In this document: in pieces, positions 57,064-64,000 of the stretch
Position numbering within the stretch: position 1 is the first letter of the stretch
Layout: the number at the start of each line of letters is the position of its first letter
Source: Micromonospora sp. NBC_01699
GTDB taxonomy: Bacteria > Actinomycetota > Actinomycetes > Mycobacteriales > Micromonosporaceae
Direction: 5' to 3'
DNA: 64,000 nt
NCBI RefSeq assembly: GCF_036250065.1
Contig: NZ_CP109199.1
Location: 5,704,001 to 5,768,000, forward strand
The notes under the pieces: generated by a model
What the model saw: only the letters and a program-made list of their open reading frames with translations
Databases searched by the model: none
Told to the model about the DNA's origin: nothing
Program-made: the position numbers and the translations under genes

Positions 57064-57205
57064 TGACTGTCGGAGGTCTCTTCCACCAGCGGCACCCGGA
57101 ACACCGCTCCGACAGCCACTGACCGACGGGCCGGGTCGACCTCCGGACCAGCCGGGGAAGACCGTGTTGACGACGCCGCCGCGAGGGAATACTCCCCTCC
57201 TTGCC
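57064..57205 (-). ncRNA. Probable yybP-ykoY manganese riboswitch upstream of terC
   Basis: Read on the minus strand, the region contains GGGGAGTA (57190-57197), then CGTCAACACGG (57162-57172), a GC-rich variable stem, and AAGAGACC in a GG-CC stem (about 57075-57084). GGGGAGUA, CGUCAACA and a hairpin loop with AAGACC-like sequence are the conserved elements of the yybP-ykoY family from memory. These riboswitches sense Mn2+ and commonly precede terC-like genes. The 3' edge is about 80 bases before the terC start. Confidence 0.7.
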
Positions 57206-57318
57206 GCCATCATCCCCCATCCCGAACCCATCAGGCACCTCGACCGGATGCGTTCTTCCCCACCCCCACCCCCCACGTGCCCCACACCACAACCCCAACC
57301 CATCCTAGGAGGCTAGGT

Positions 57319-57400
57319 GCCCTGCCCCTGCCCCTGCCCCTGCCCCTGCCCCTGCCCCTGCCCCTGCCCCTGCCCCTGCCCCTGCCCCTGCCCCTGCCCC
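57319..57400. repeat. Hexanucleotide repeat (CCCCTG)n
   Basis: About thirteen uninterrupted copies of CCCCTG on the plus strand (GGGGCA runs on the minus strand). The minus strand could form a G-quadruplex. It lies between the terC leader and an inverted repeat; frames through it are noise. Confidence 0.95.
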
Positions 57401-57402
57401 GT

Positions 57403-57473
57403 CGATCTTGCACTTGTGGCTGTTGACGTATGCGAACAAGCTGCCTAATCCGGGCGCCACAACTGCAAGATCG
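57403..57473. repeat. 18-base inverted repeat with 35-base loop
   Basis: The arm CGATCTTGCACTTGTGGC (57403-57420) is matched by GCCACAACTGCAAGATCG (57456-57473) with one mismatch. The loop contains TTGACGTATGCGAACAAG. From memory, near-identical hairpins recur in Micromonospora genomes, which would make it a REP/MITE-like dispersed element; this is not verified. It could also act as a bidirectional terminator. Confidence 0.85.
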
Positions 57474-57616
57474 GTGGGGCGGGGGCGGACGGGGCGGGGC
57501 GGGCGGGGCGGGGCGGGGCGGACGGGGCGGGACGGACGGGGCGGGACGGGCGGGGCGGGACGGGCGGGGCGGGGGCGGGTGGGGTGGGGGGAGGGGGGGC
57601 GTGGGAGGGTGGGGGG
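57474..57616. repeat. G-rich low-complexity tract
   Basis: About 140 bases of GGGGCGGGAC- and GGGGCGG-type units, nearly pure G plus C with strong strand asymmetry. It ends directly at the ATG of the next gene, so that gene's ribosome binding site (GGGTGGGGGG) lies within it. No protein is encoded. Confidence 0.9.
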
Positions 57617-57910
57617 ATGGTGCTTGAGGTTGCGTTGATTGAGGTCGTCCCGGGGCGGGAGGACGAGTTTGCCGTCGCGTACGCCGAGGGCCACAAGGTT
57701 CTCGCCAGCACGCCCGGCGTCCGCTCGGTACGGATGACCCGGGGCGTGGAGTCGCCCTCCCGGTTCGTCCTGCTGGTCGAGTGGGACTCGGTGGCGGCGC
57801 ACGAGGAGAACTTCCGCGGCACCGAACGATTCACCATCTGGCGCGGACTCATCGGCCCGTTCTTCGCCGCGCCCCCGGTGGTCGAGCACTTCACCGACGT
57901 ACCGGCCTGA
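57617..57910 (+). CDS. Antibiotic biosynthesis monooxygenase (ABM) domain protein
   Basis: 97 residues of the dimeric ferredoxin-like ABM fold. LEVALIEVVPGREDEFAVAY, LASTPGVRSVRMTRG and RFVLLVEWDSVAAHEENF are the expected strands and helix; the final FFAAPPVVEHFTDV is typical. Members include quinone monooxygenases and heme-degrading enzymes, but many are uncharacterised. The start is ATG 57617 (GTG 57620 possible), immediately after a G-rich tract. Confidence 0.85.
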   Translation: MVLEVALIEVVPGREDEFAVAYAEGHKVLASTPGVRSVRMTRGVESPSRFVLLVEWDSVAAHEENFRGTERFTIWRGLIGPFFAAPPVVEHFTDVPA

Positions 57911-57980
57911 GCGGACGAGTTTCTGTCGTACCGCACGGCTAGCCTCTCGTCGTCCACACGCGACCCGAGGGAGCCGACGC

Positions 57981-58301
57981 ATGTACCGACAGGGCGACGT
58001 CCTCGTCCATCCGATCGACCCGGCCGAGGTCCCGATCGGGCTGGTTCCCGCCGGCCGGGACGCGCGGGGCCGGTTGGTGCTGGCCCGGGGTGAGGCGACC
58101 GGGCACGCCCACGTGGTCAGCGGTGCCGGCGTCACCCTGTGGACCCTGCCCGACCAAACCGAGCCGACGATCCTGCTGATCGAGGGCTACGGCCGGCTCG
58201 GCCACGAGGAGCACGGACCGATCCCGCTGCCCGCCGGTGTCTACCGGGTGGTCCGCCAGCGGGAATACCTGCCCGGCACCTGGCGACCGGTGGCCGACTG
58301 A
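57981..58301 (+). CDS. Small conserved protein paired with a DUF6745 protein
   Basis: 106 residues. MYRQGDVLVHPIDPAEVP opens it; LARGEATGHAHVVSG, HEEHGPIPLPAGVYRVVRQR and EYLPGTWRPVAD follow. The His-rich pattern GHAH...HEEHGPI could bind metal or form a small beta-barrel. The stop shares one base with the start of the DUF6745 gene, so the products are made together. I know no function for it. Confidence 0.8.
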   Translation: MYRQGDVLVHPIDPAEVPIGLVPAGRDARGRLVLARGEATGHAHVVSGAGVTLWTLPDQTEPTILLIEGYGRLGHEEHGPIPLPAGVYRVVRQREYLPGTWRPVAD

Positions 58302-59794
58302 TGACCACCGTGACACCGCAGGCCACCCCCGCGCCGCACATCGCCCCCGCGCCACACACCGCCCCCGCGCCGCAGACGACCCCGGCGCCACACACCGCCC
58401 CCGCGCCGCAGACGACCCCGGCGCCACACACCGCCCCCGTATCGCAGACCGCCCCCGTATCGCAGACCGCCGCTGCATCGCGGACCGCCGCCGGGCGGCC
58501 GGCCGCCTCGGCAGCACCGGCGACACCGGACCCGGCGCCGCCGCGAGTCGCCGGGCAGTCCGACGAGAGCGCCGCCCGGCTGGCCCGCGCTGCCGACGAC
58601 TGGCTGGCCCGTGGCCTGGCCACCGAGCCGGCGGACCGGCCGGCCGCCGAGGCCGCCGTCCGGGAGGCGTACGCCGCAGCCAGCCTGGCCGCGCCCGAAA
58701 CGGTGCTCTGGCTGGGCTCCCCGTACGCCGGGGCGCTCGCGGCGGCCCTCCTGACCCAATCTTCCTCCGGCACCGCCGGACCCGGCGGGTTCGGGGCCGC
58801 CGGGTCCGGCGGGCCCTCCCCCTCCAACGATCCGCTGGCCGAGGTCGGCGACACCGCGACCCGCCCAACCCTGCCCGAGGTCGGCGACACCGCGACCCGC
58901 CGAGCCCTGGCCGAGGTGGTGGCGGCGCTGCGGGCACAGGGATACGAGCCCCGCCCGGACGCCGCCGGGCGCTCGGTGCGGGCCCGGCTGCGTACGGCAC
59001 CCTGGGCGGCGGCGCGGGCCGACGCGGTCGCCCGGCTCGGCGCGACCGGCTGGGCGACCCACTGGGCGGCCGGCGGGCAACGCACCTGGCACCTGCTCAG
59101 CGACCGGGTGGTCACCCCGCTACGCACCCGGCTCACCGACGAGCTGACCGACGGGGTGCCGGCCCCGTTCGCCCGCCGCACTCGGGCCGCCCTGCTCGAC
59201 GTGGTGTTCGGCCAGCACGACGCGGCCTGGCTGAGTGCGTTCGACAACGAGCCGGTGCTGACCTCGCTGGCCTCGGTGGCCGGCGCGGCCGGCTGGTGGT
59301 GGCCGTACGAGCGGGTGGTGATCCTGACCGAGCGGCCGGTGCGGGTCGAACGGGACAACCTCGGCCGGCTGCACCACGGGGACGGGCCGGCGCTGCTCTA
59401 CCCGGACGGTTTCGGCCTGCACGCCTGGCGGGGCATGCCGATCCCGGCCGACGTCGCCGCCGAGCTACCCCGGCTGACCGTGGAGCGGATCCGGGCCGAG
59501 GGCAACGCCGAGGTACGGCGGGTGATGCTGGAGCACTTCGGCTACGACCGCTACCTGCGCGACAGCTTCGCGAAGGCGATCCACCGCGACGAGTTCGGGG
59601 TGCTGTGGCGGATCGAGCTGCCGCAGGACGAGCCGTTGGTGATGGTCGAGGTGGTCAACGCGACCCCGGAGCCGGACGGCACCAGCCGCACCTACTGGCT
59701 GCGGGTGCCGCCGCAGACGCGTACGGCGCGGGGCGGGGTGGCGTGGACCTTCGGTCTGACCGAGCAGGAGTACGCCCCGCTCACCCAGACCTGA
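58301..59794 (+). CDS. DUF6745-like protein with repetitive Pro/Ala/Thr N-terminus
   Basis: 497 residues. The first 60 or so are a repeated Pro/Ala/Thr/His segment (units such as PAPHTAPAPQTT), predicted to be disordered. An all-alpha Ala-rich region follows, with a duplicated EVGDTATR segment near residue 185. The conserved C-terminal part has WPYERVVILTERP, LHHGDGPALLYPDGFGLHAW, and VMLEHFGYDRYLRDS. The latter segments suggest DUF6745 from memory. Function unknown; it is strictly coupled to the 106-residue gene upstream. Confidence 0.78.
   Translation: MTTVTPQATPAPHIAPAPHTAPAPQTTPAPHTAPAPQTTPAPHTAPVSQTAPVSQTAAASRTAAGRPAASAAPATPDPAPPRVAGQSDESAARLARAADDWLARGLATEPADRPAAEAAVREAYAAASLAAPETVLWLGSPYAGALAAALLTQSSSGTAGPGGFGAAGSGGPSPSNDPLAEVGDTATRPTLPEVGDTATRRALAEVVAALRAQGYEPRPDAAGRSVRARLRTAPWAAARADAVARLGATGWATHWAAGGQRTWHLLSDRVVTPLRTRLTDELTDGVPAPFARRTRAALLDVVFGQHDAAWLSAFDNEPVLTSLASVAGAAGWWWPYERVVILTERPVRVERDNLGRLHHGDGPALLYPDGFGLHAWRGMPIPADVAAELPRLTVERIRAEGNAEVRRVMLEHFGYDRYLRDSFAKAIHRDEFGVLWRIELPQDEPLVMVEVVNATPEPDGTSRTYWLRVPPQTRTARGGVAWTFGLTEQEYAPLTQT
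58325..58490. repeat. Tandem repeat encoding the N-terminus of the DUF6745-like protein
   Basis: Alternating units CCGCGCCACACACC and CCGCGCCGCAGACGA recur with an 18/36-base period. Late copies change to GCCCCCGTATCGCAGACC (58434-58470). Every variant keeps the reading frame, so length changes would leave the protein intact. Confidence 0.85.
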
Positions 59795-59805
59795 ACAGCG
59801 GCGGC

Positions 59806-60696
59806 TCAGCGCAGGGCGCCGGCCGGTACGCCCCACCGGGCACCGGCCGCGCCCGGCGCGGGGATCCGCTCCAACACCCCACCGGCGAACACCTCGTACA
59901 GCGGCAGTGTCCGCAGGTGGACGTAGCCGATGTGGCAGTCGCAGGCCGCGTTCGGGCACGGGCGCGGCCCCAACGCCGGGCGGTACGAGCCGTCGTAGAG
60001 GTTGCCGAGCGGGGTGTCCACGAAGTGGCAGCGGCGCACCTCGCCGTCGCCGCGGACGGAGATGACGCTCTCGCCGGCCCGGCACGGCGCTCCGGCCGAC
60101 GGGTGCGGCCGGACGCTGTAACCGAACAGCGGGTCGATCGCCGTCCAGTCGGCCTCCTCGGCCGCGGTGTAGTGCAGACCGTCGGCGGCGTTCACCCAGA
60201 GATAGACCTCGTCGGGCAGGGCGGCGCGCAGCGCCCGCGCCTCGTCCAGGTGGGCCGGCAGCCCGACCACCCCGACCGAGTAGCGCACCCCCAGCTCACG
60301 CAGGCGCTCGCAGCGGCCGAGGAAGGTCGCTCGGCGTACCTGGTCGGGGTGGTACGTCGCCCAGAGCGCCACCGAGCGCCGGTCGGCGTCGGCCAGCCAC
60401 TCCACCCGGCCGGCGAGGTTGGTCTGGATCGCCACCCGGTCCACCTGGTCCAGCCGGGACAGCTCCACCATCGCCTCGCGGTACCAGGACCGGGTCAGCC
60501 CCTCGCCCCACGGGGTGAACAGCACCGAGATCCGGTCGTCGTCCGGGTTGCGGACCACCCAGTCGACGAACCGGCGCAGCCCCGCCCGGTCCGCACGCAA
60601 CTGCGCCGGGCTGTCGCGGCGCTTGGCGAACGGGCAGTACGGGCAGTCGTAGTTGCAGCTTGCCAGCGGGCCACGGTAGAGGACGGAGAGGTTCAC
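59806..60696 (-). CDS. STM4011-family radical SAM protein
   Basis: About 296 residues. The [4Fe-4S] motif is C14, C18, C21 in LASCNYDCPYCPF, close to the N-terminus. ISVLFTPWGEGLTRSWYREA and VAIQTNLAGRVEWL continue the barrel, and a cysteine group (CRAGESVISVRGDGEVRRC, CPNAACDC) near the end could bind a further cluster. The GTG overlaps the STM4012-type stop (GTGA). It is the last gene of a four-gene operon of unknown role found in diverse bacteria. Confidence 0.88.
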   Translation of the reverse strand: MNLSVLYRGPLASCNYDCPYCPFAKRRDSPAQLRADRAGLRRFVDWVVRNPDDDRISVLFTPWGEGLTRSWYREAMVELSRLDQVDRVAIQTNLAGRVEWLADADRRSVALWATYHPDQVRRATFLGRCERLRELGVRYSVGVVGLPAHLDEARALRAALPDEVYLWVNAADGLHYTAAEEADWTAIDPLFGYSVRPHPSAGAPCRAGESVISVRGDGEVRRCHFVDTPLGNLYDGSYRPALGPRPCPNAACDCHIGYVHLRTLPLYEVFAGGVLERIPAPGAAGARWGVPAGALR

Positions 60697-62150
60697 CGGA
60701 GTGCGTACTCGGCCATCGCGGTGCGTACCGGACCGGAGACCAGCCACGGGCCGATCGCGTCGGCCCGTTCCAGCCCGGCGTCGGTCAACGCCAGCCGGCC
60801 GGGCCCGCCCGGATCGCCGCCCAGCCAACCCCGGTCGGCGAGCTGGCCGAGCTGCGGGAAGTCCTCGTCGACCCCGGTGCCGAACCGGTCCCGGTACGCC
60901 GCCGGGGCGAAGCCCTCGGCCCGCAGCAGCGACTTCACCAGCCAGCGCCGCCGCTGCTCCACCCCGTCGAGCCGGAAGCCCACCTCGGCCACCTCGAAGT
61001 CGCTCGCCGGGCGGCGCAGGTAGTCGTCGATGATGGCCCGGACCTGCCCGATGCCGACCGCGTAGTCGAAGGAGTAGTGCAGGTCGGTGGTGTACGAGCG
61101 GGCACCGCAGCCGAGCCCGACCATGCCGTCGTCCTGGCAGCAGTAGTCGGGACGCTCGCCGGCCGAACCGGGATCCGTCCCGTCCTCGGGCAGGTCGCCC
61201 CGACGGAAGTGACGCAGCGACAGTTGCCGGTAGCCGGCCGCCCGGAGCGTGTCCCGGCCCTGCCGGAACAGGTCGAGCCGCTGGTTGTCCCAGCTCTCGT
61301 CGCGGGCGCCCGGTGCGTCGTCGAGCGGCACAGGGCCGCCCTGCACGCCGTCGAGCGGCACCCGGTTGCCTGCCGTGCCTGCCAGCGGCACGTTCCCGGC
61401 CGCGCCGCCGCGCCGGCCCAGGCCGGTGAGCGGGCGGACGTAGAGCGGGTAGAGGAAGATCTCCTCCGGTCGCCAGTGCAGCGCCGCGGTCAGCGACTGC
61501 GCCCAGGTCCGGGCCGTCTGCCCCGGTATCCCGTAGATCAGGTCGAGGTTCAGCTCCACGGTGGAGTGGGCCCGGATGGTGTCCAACGCCCGTTCCACCT
61601 CGTCGCGCCGCTGCGGGCGGCCGGCCGCGTGCGCCTCGGCGTCGAGGAAGCTCTGCACCCCGATGCTGATCCGGGTGGTGCCGCGCTCGGCCAGCACCCC
61701 GATCCGGTCCGGGGTGGCGGTCGCCGGGGACGTCTCGACCGCCATCGGCACCGCACCGAGCCGGGCCCCGAACCCGGCGAGCAGGTCGAACATCTCGGTC
61801 AGCTCGGCGGCGGTCAGGTACGTCGGGGTGCCGCCGCCGATCGCCAGCCGGGCGAAGTCGGCGTCGGCGCCGAGCGCGTCGCGTACCCGGGTGGCCTGGC
61901 GGCCGAGCTGGTCGAGGTAGGCGCGCACCTGCTCGGCCGGCGGGTTGGCGCGGGTGAACAGGTTGCAGAAGCCGCACCGCATCTCGCAGAACGGCAGGTG
62001 CAGGTAGAGGAAGAGGGCGTCGGTCCGTTCACCGGCCCAGACGTCGCGCAGCGCCGGCCGGGGCCGCAACGGCCGGTACGCCGTCTTGTGCGGGTAGGCG
62101 TACAGGTAACCCTGGTACGGCGAGCCGTCCAGCCCGTCCACCCCGTTCAC
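60693..62150 (-). CDS. STM4012-family radical SAM protein (HemN/HemW-like)
   Basis: About 485 residues. The radical SAM motif is C55, C59, C62 in YLHLPFCEMRCGFCNLF. The HemN-like features are IGGGTPTYLTAAELTEMF, ISIGVQSFLDAEAHAAGR, LNLDLIYGIPGQTARTWAQS and the C-terminal domain with YCCQDDGMVGLGCGARSY. A variable insertion (about 255-300) contains a repeated PLDG/PLAGTAG pattern. The GTG at 62150 overlaps the previous gene's stop. It is annotated in many genomes near HemN-like proteins but should not be assumed to make heme. Confidence 0.88.
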   Translation of the reverse strand: MNGVDGLDGSPYQGYLYAYPHKTAYRPLRPRPALRDVWAGERTDALFLYLHLPFCEMRCGFCNLFTRANPPAEQVRAYLDQLGRQATRVRDALGADADFARLAIGGGTPTYLTAAELTEMFDLLAGFGARLGAVPMAVETSPATATPDRIGVLAERGTTRISIGVQSFLDAEAHAAGRPQRRDEVERALDTIRAHSTVELNLDLIYGIPGQTARTWAQSLTAALHWRPEEIFLYPLYVRPLTGLGRRGGAAGNVPLAGTAGNRVPLDGVQGGPVPLDDAPGARDESWDNQRLDLFRQGRDTLRAAGYRQLSLRHFRRGDLPEDGTDPGSAGERPDYCCQDDGMVGLGCGARSYTTDLHYSFDYAVGIGQVRAIIDDYLRRPASDFEVAEVGFRLDGVEQRRRWLVKSLLRAEGFAPAAYRDRFGTGVDEDFPQLGQLADRGWLGGDPGGPGRLALTDAGLERADAIGPWLVSGPVRTAMAEYALR

Positions 62151-62968
62151 TCCCAGTCCCCCGGTTTCCCCCACGCGCCCGGCTCCAGCACGAACTGCCC
62201 GTACGGCACCGTCCACACCACCTCGTGGCCGAGCCGGTGTCCACTGTGGCCGTCCTCGCCATACGCGGTGCCGTGGTCGGCGCAGAGCACCACCAGGCAG
62301 TTGCGGTCGCGGGAGCCGGCCAGGGCGAAGAGCCGGCCGATGTGCCGGTCGACGTACTCCAGGGCGGCGGCGTGACTGTCCCGGCTGTCCCGCTCGGCGC
62401 CGGGCAGGTAGTGCCGGTTGGGCTGGTGCATGGCGGCGACGTTGACGAAGAGAAACAGCGGCTGTTCCTCCGGGACGGTCGGTACGACGGTGGCGATCCG
62501 GTCGAGCTGCGCCTCGAAGCAGCCCGGTGCGGCCACCCCGAACTCGGGTTCCCAGTGCGCCTCGGCGAACAGCCCCGGCAGCACCGCGCCGAGCGGTGGC
62601 TTGCGGTTGAAGAAGCCGACCCCGCCGACGCAGACGGTGTGGTAGCCGGCGGCGGTCAGCCCGGTCACCACGTCCGGGGCGTCGAAGACCCAGGTGTCGT
62701 CGCCAGTGCTCTCGCTGCCGGGGAAGGCCGCCGCGAACAGCCGGGGGTGCGGGCCGGGGGTGGTCGGGGTCGGCAGGAAACCGGCGAAGAACGCCTGGTG
62801 TGCGGCGTAGGTGAAGCTGGCCGGGCTGTGCCGGCGTTCCCATCCGCCGGGCAGCGCGCGGTGAAGGTTCGGGGTCCGGCCGGTCGCGGCGAGCTCGGTG
62901 GCCACGTCGTAGCGCAGCGTGTCCAGGGTGACGAACAGCAGGTCGTGGTTGCCGATCAGGTCCCTCAT
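62147..62968 (-). CDS. STM4013/SEN3800-family sulfatase-like hydrolase
   Basis: 273 residues with an alkaline phosphatase-like fold. LLFVTLDTLRYDVATELA supplies the metal-binding Asp/Asp-Thr start. SPASFTYAAHQAFFAGFLPT lies where sulfatases carry their catalytic Cys/Ser. LVVLCADHGTAYGEDGHSGH gives the second metal site. The ATG overlaps the STM4014-type stop by four bases. It belongs to the same co-translated operon as two radical SAM proteins. Confidence 0.88.
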   Translation of the reverse strand: MRDLIGNHDLLFVTLDTLRYDVATELAATGRTPNLHRALPGGWERRHSPASFTYAAHQAFFAGFLPTPTTPGPHPRLFAAAFPGSESTGDDTWVFDAPDVVTGLTAAGYHTVCVGGVGFFNRKPPLGAVLPGLFAEAHWEPEFGVAAPGCFEAQLDRIATVVPTVPEEQPLFLFVNVAAMHQPNRHYLPGAERDSRDSHAAALEYVDRHIGRLFALAGSRDRNCLVVLCADHGTAYGEDGHSGHRLGHEVVWTVPYGQFVLEPGAWGKPGDWE

Positions 62969-64000
62969 CCGACCTGCCCCCTTCCGCCGGTGGCCGACAC
63001 CAGCGGCCGCCGCACCGTCCCGGTCGCCGCCGTCTCTGCCGCCGGGGTGGAACCGATCGGCGTCCGTGGCCGGTCGGTGGACCGTCCGGCCCGCCAGCGG
63101 TCGAAGCGACCACTGGTCAGCGCGTGCAGTTGGGCGGCGTAACTGTCCCGGCCCGCCGGGTCGAGCAGGTTGGGCAGCAGGTCGCCGAACGCGTTCACCT
63201 CGGCCACCATATGCCGCCGCCAGTCGGTGCCGACCATCAGGTCGACCCCGGCGTGCAGGCTGCCGGGAAAGCGGGCGGCCACGCGTACGCAGGTGGAGAG
63301 CACGGCCTCGTACGCCGGTTCTCCCATCGCCGCCCGGACCTCGGCCAGGTCGCCGCGGTCGTTGCCCAGGTGCAGGTTGGTCAGCGGACCGCGACCGGAC
63401 CGGACCACCACGTGCCCCGGCTGCCCGGCCACCACCAGCACCCGCAGGTCGAGGGTCCGCCCGCCCAGCCCGGCCTTGGGAAACCACCGCTCGACCTGGA
63501 GTCCGTCCGGGGCGAGCCGGTCGACGATCGCGGCGACCTCCCGTTCGGTCCGGTAGCGACGCACCCGCAACGAGTTGAACAGCCGACCGTCGGCGGCCAG
63601 CTCGACCGAGGTGGTCGCCTGGACCCGCCCCGGCGCCGTCTCCAGGGCCAGTACGCCGGACGCGGACGACCCGTGCGCCGGCTTCACGAACACCCGCGCC
63701 CAGCCGGCGCCACGCAGCATCGCGCGCAGCTCGCCGTAGTCGCCCGGCGACACCGGCAGGGCCGCCGGCACCGGTACGCCGAACCGGGTCAGCCGGGCGT
63801 GGCAGGCGCGCTTGTCGAACATGACCGCGACATCGGCGGGATCGTTGACCAGGGTCGCGTGCGCGTCCCGTACGGCGGTGGTGAGCCGGTCGAGCGCGGC
63901 CCGCAGGCCGGCGTACCAGGCCGCGGAACCGCCGATCTCGCCGTGCTCGGCCGGGCGGTCGGCGCCGCGCAGCAGCCGGTCGACCTCGGCGTCCTCGCCG
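62965..64000 (-). CDS. STM4014-family ATP-grasp-like protein, 5' end beyond window
   Basis: About 344 C-terminal residues are present; the start lies right of the window. MFDKRACHARLTRFGVPVP and VFVKPAHGSSASGVLALE resemble the ATP-grasp nucleotide-binding part. LDLRVLVVAGQPGHVVVRSG and HAGVDLMVG with MVAEVNAFGDLLPNLL resemble the metal-binding catalytic end. The frame is open to the last base. It is the upstream-most visible gene of the STM4011-STM4014 operon, in which all junctions overlap by four bases. Confidence 0.85.
   Translation of the reverse strand, partial: GEDAEVDRLLRGADRPAEHGEIGGSAAWYAGLRAALDRLTTAVRDAHATLVNDPADVAVMFDKRACHARLTRFGVPVPAALPVSPGDYGELRAMLRGAGWARVFVKPAHGSSASGVLALETAPGRVQATTSVELAADGRLFNSLRVRRYRTEREVAAIVDRLAPDGLQVERWFPKAGLGGRTLDLRVLVVAGQPGHVVVRSGRGPLTNLHLGNDRGDLAEVRAAMGEPAYEAVLSTCVRVAARFPGSLHAGVDLMVGTDWRRHMVAEVNAFGDLLPNLLDPAGRDSYAAQLHALTSGRFDRWRAGRSTDRPRTPIGSTPAAETAATGTVRRPLVSATGGRGQVG

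Noticed and set aside
57231-58135. Long minus-strand frame rich in Gly-Ala and Pro repeats across the repeats
   Set aside because: It is a translation of the hexamer and G-rich tracts and overlaps the ABM gene; no protein signature.
60693-62150. Naming the STM4012-type protein as coproporphyrinogen oxidase (hemN)
   Set aside because: Its operon context and inserted segment place it in the STM4012 family; HemN-like sequence alone does not show heme synthesis.

Overview
The window is high-GC actinobacterial DNA, most likely from Micromonosporaceae (Micromonospora or a close relative). The evidence is a WhiA-type sporulation regulator, a mycothiol-dependent-type enzyme, a spore-associated-protein-like secreted protein, very high third-position GC, and the chromosomal order uvrA - uvrC - rapZ - yvcK - whiA - gap - pgk known from filamentous actinomycetes. 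Genus is an inference; no rRNA or tRNA gene was seen.

Layout. 1-4975 (minus strand): pgk (cut by the window edge), gap, whiA, yvcK and rapZ, the lower half of the conserved central-metabolism and sporulation operon. 4976-33008: about 28 kb of accessory DNA lying between rapZ and its usual upstream neighbour uvrC. Its main part (5.5-27.6 kb, plus strand) is a nonribosomal peptide cluster with mostly overlapping genes: a C-A-T module fused to a LanB-type (lantibiotic dehydratase) domain, a C-A-T module, a kynurenine-3-monooxygenase-like flavoenzyme, a DUF6875-like protein, a second C-A-T module, a terminal C-A-T-thioester reductase, an MFS exporter and an O-methyltransferase. The rest of the insert (27.6-33.0 kb) holds two divergent GNATs, a decayed methyltransferase, a divergent MFS/MarR pair with palindromic operators, a YdeI-like protein, a secreted SapA-like protein and an AraC-family remnant abutting uvrC.

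33009-40064 (minus): uvrC, a Rieske lipoprotein, uvrA with an Ala/Lys-rich tail, rsgA. 40.2-47.4 kb: a mycothiol-type enzyme and metallo-hydrolase pair, a MazEF-like toxin-antitoxin pair, a membrane/GNAT fusion, a methyltransferase, cspA, DedA, a DAO-type oxidase followed by 40-bp tandem repeats, and an NAD-dependent epimerase-like protein. 47.4-56.0 kb: cell-wall functions (amidase, lytic transglycosylase lipoprotein, DedA-PAP2 fusion), typA/bipA, then a murein-peptide recycling set (class A beta-lactamase-like hydrolase, dipeptide epimerase, NlpC/P60 peptidase). 56.0-64.0 kb: terC with a probable yybP-ykoY manganese riboswitch, low-complexity and inverted repeats, a small monooxygenase, a two-gene unit ending in a DUF6745 protein, and the STM4011-STM4014 operon running off the right edge.

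The most unusual content is the NRPS-LanB fusion. The LanB portion corresponds in length and motifs to the tRNA-dependent glutamylation part only; no elimination domain is seen in the protein or elsewhere in the cluster. This raises the possibility of aminoacyl-tRNA-dependent chemistry on a carrier-protein-bound peptide that is finally released reductively as an aldehyde or alcohol.
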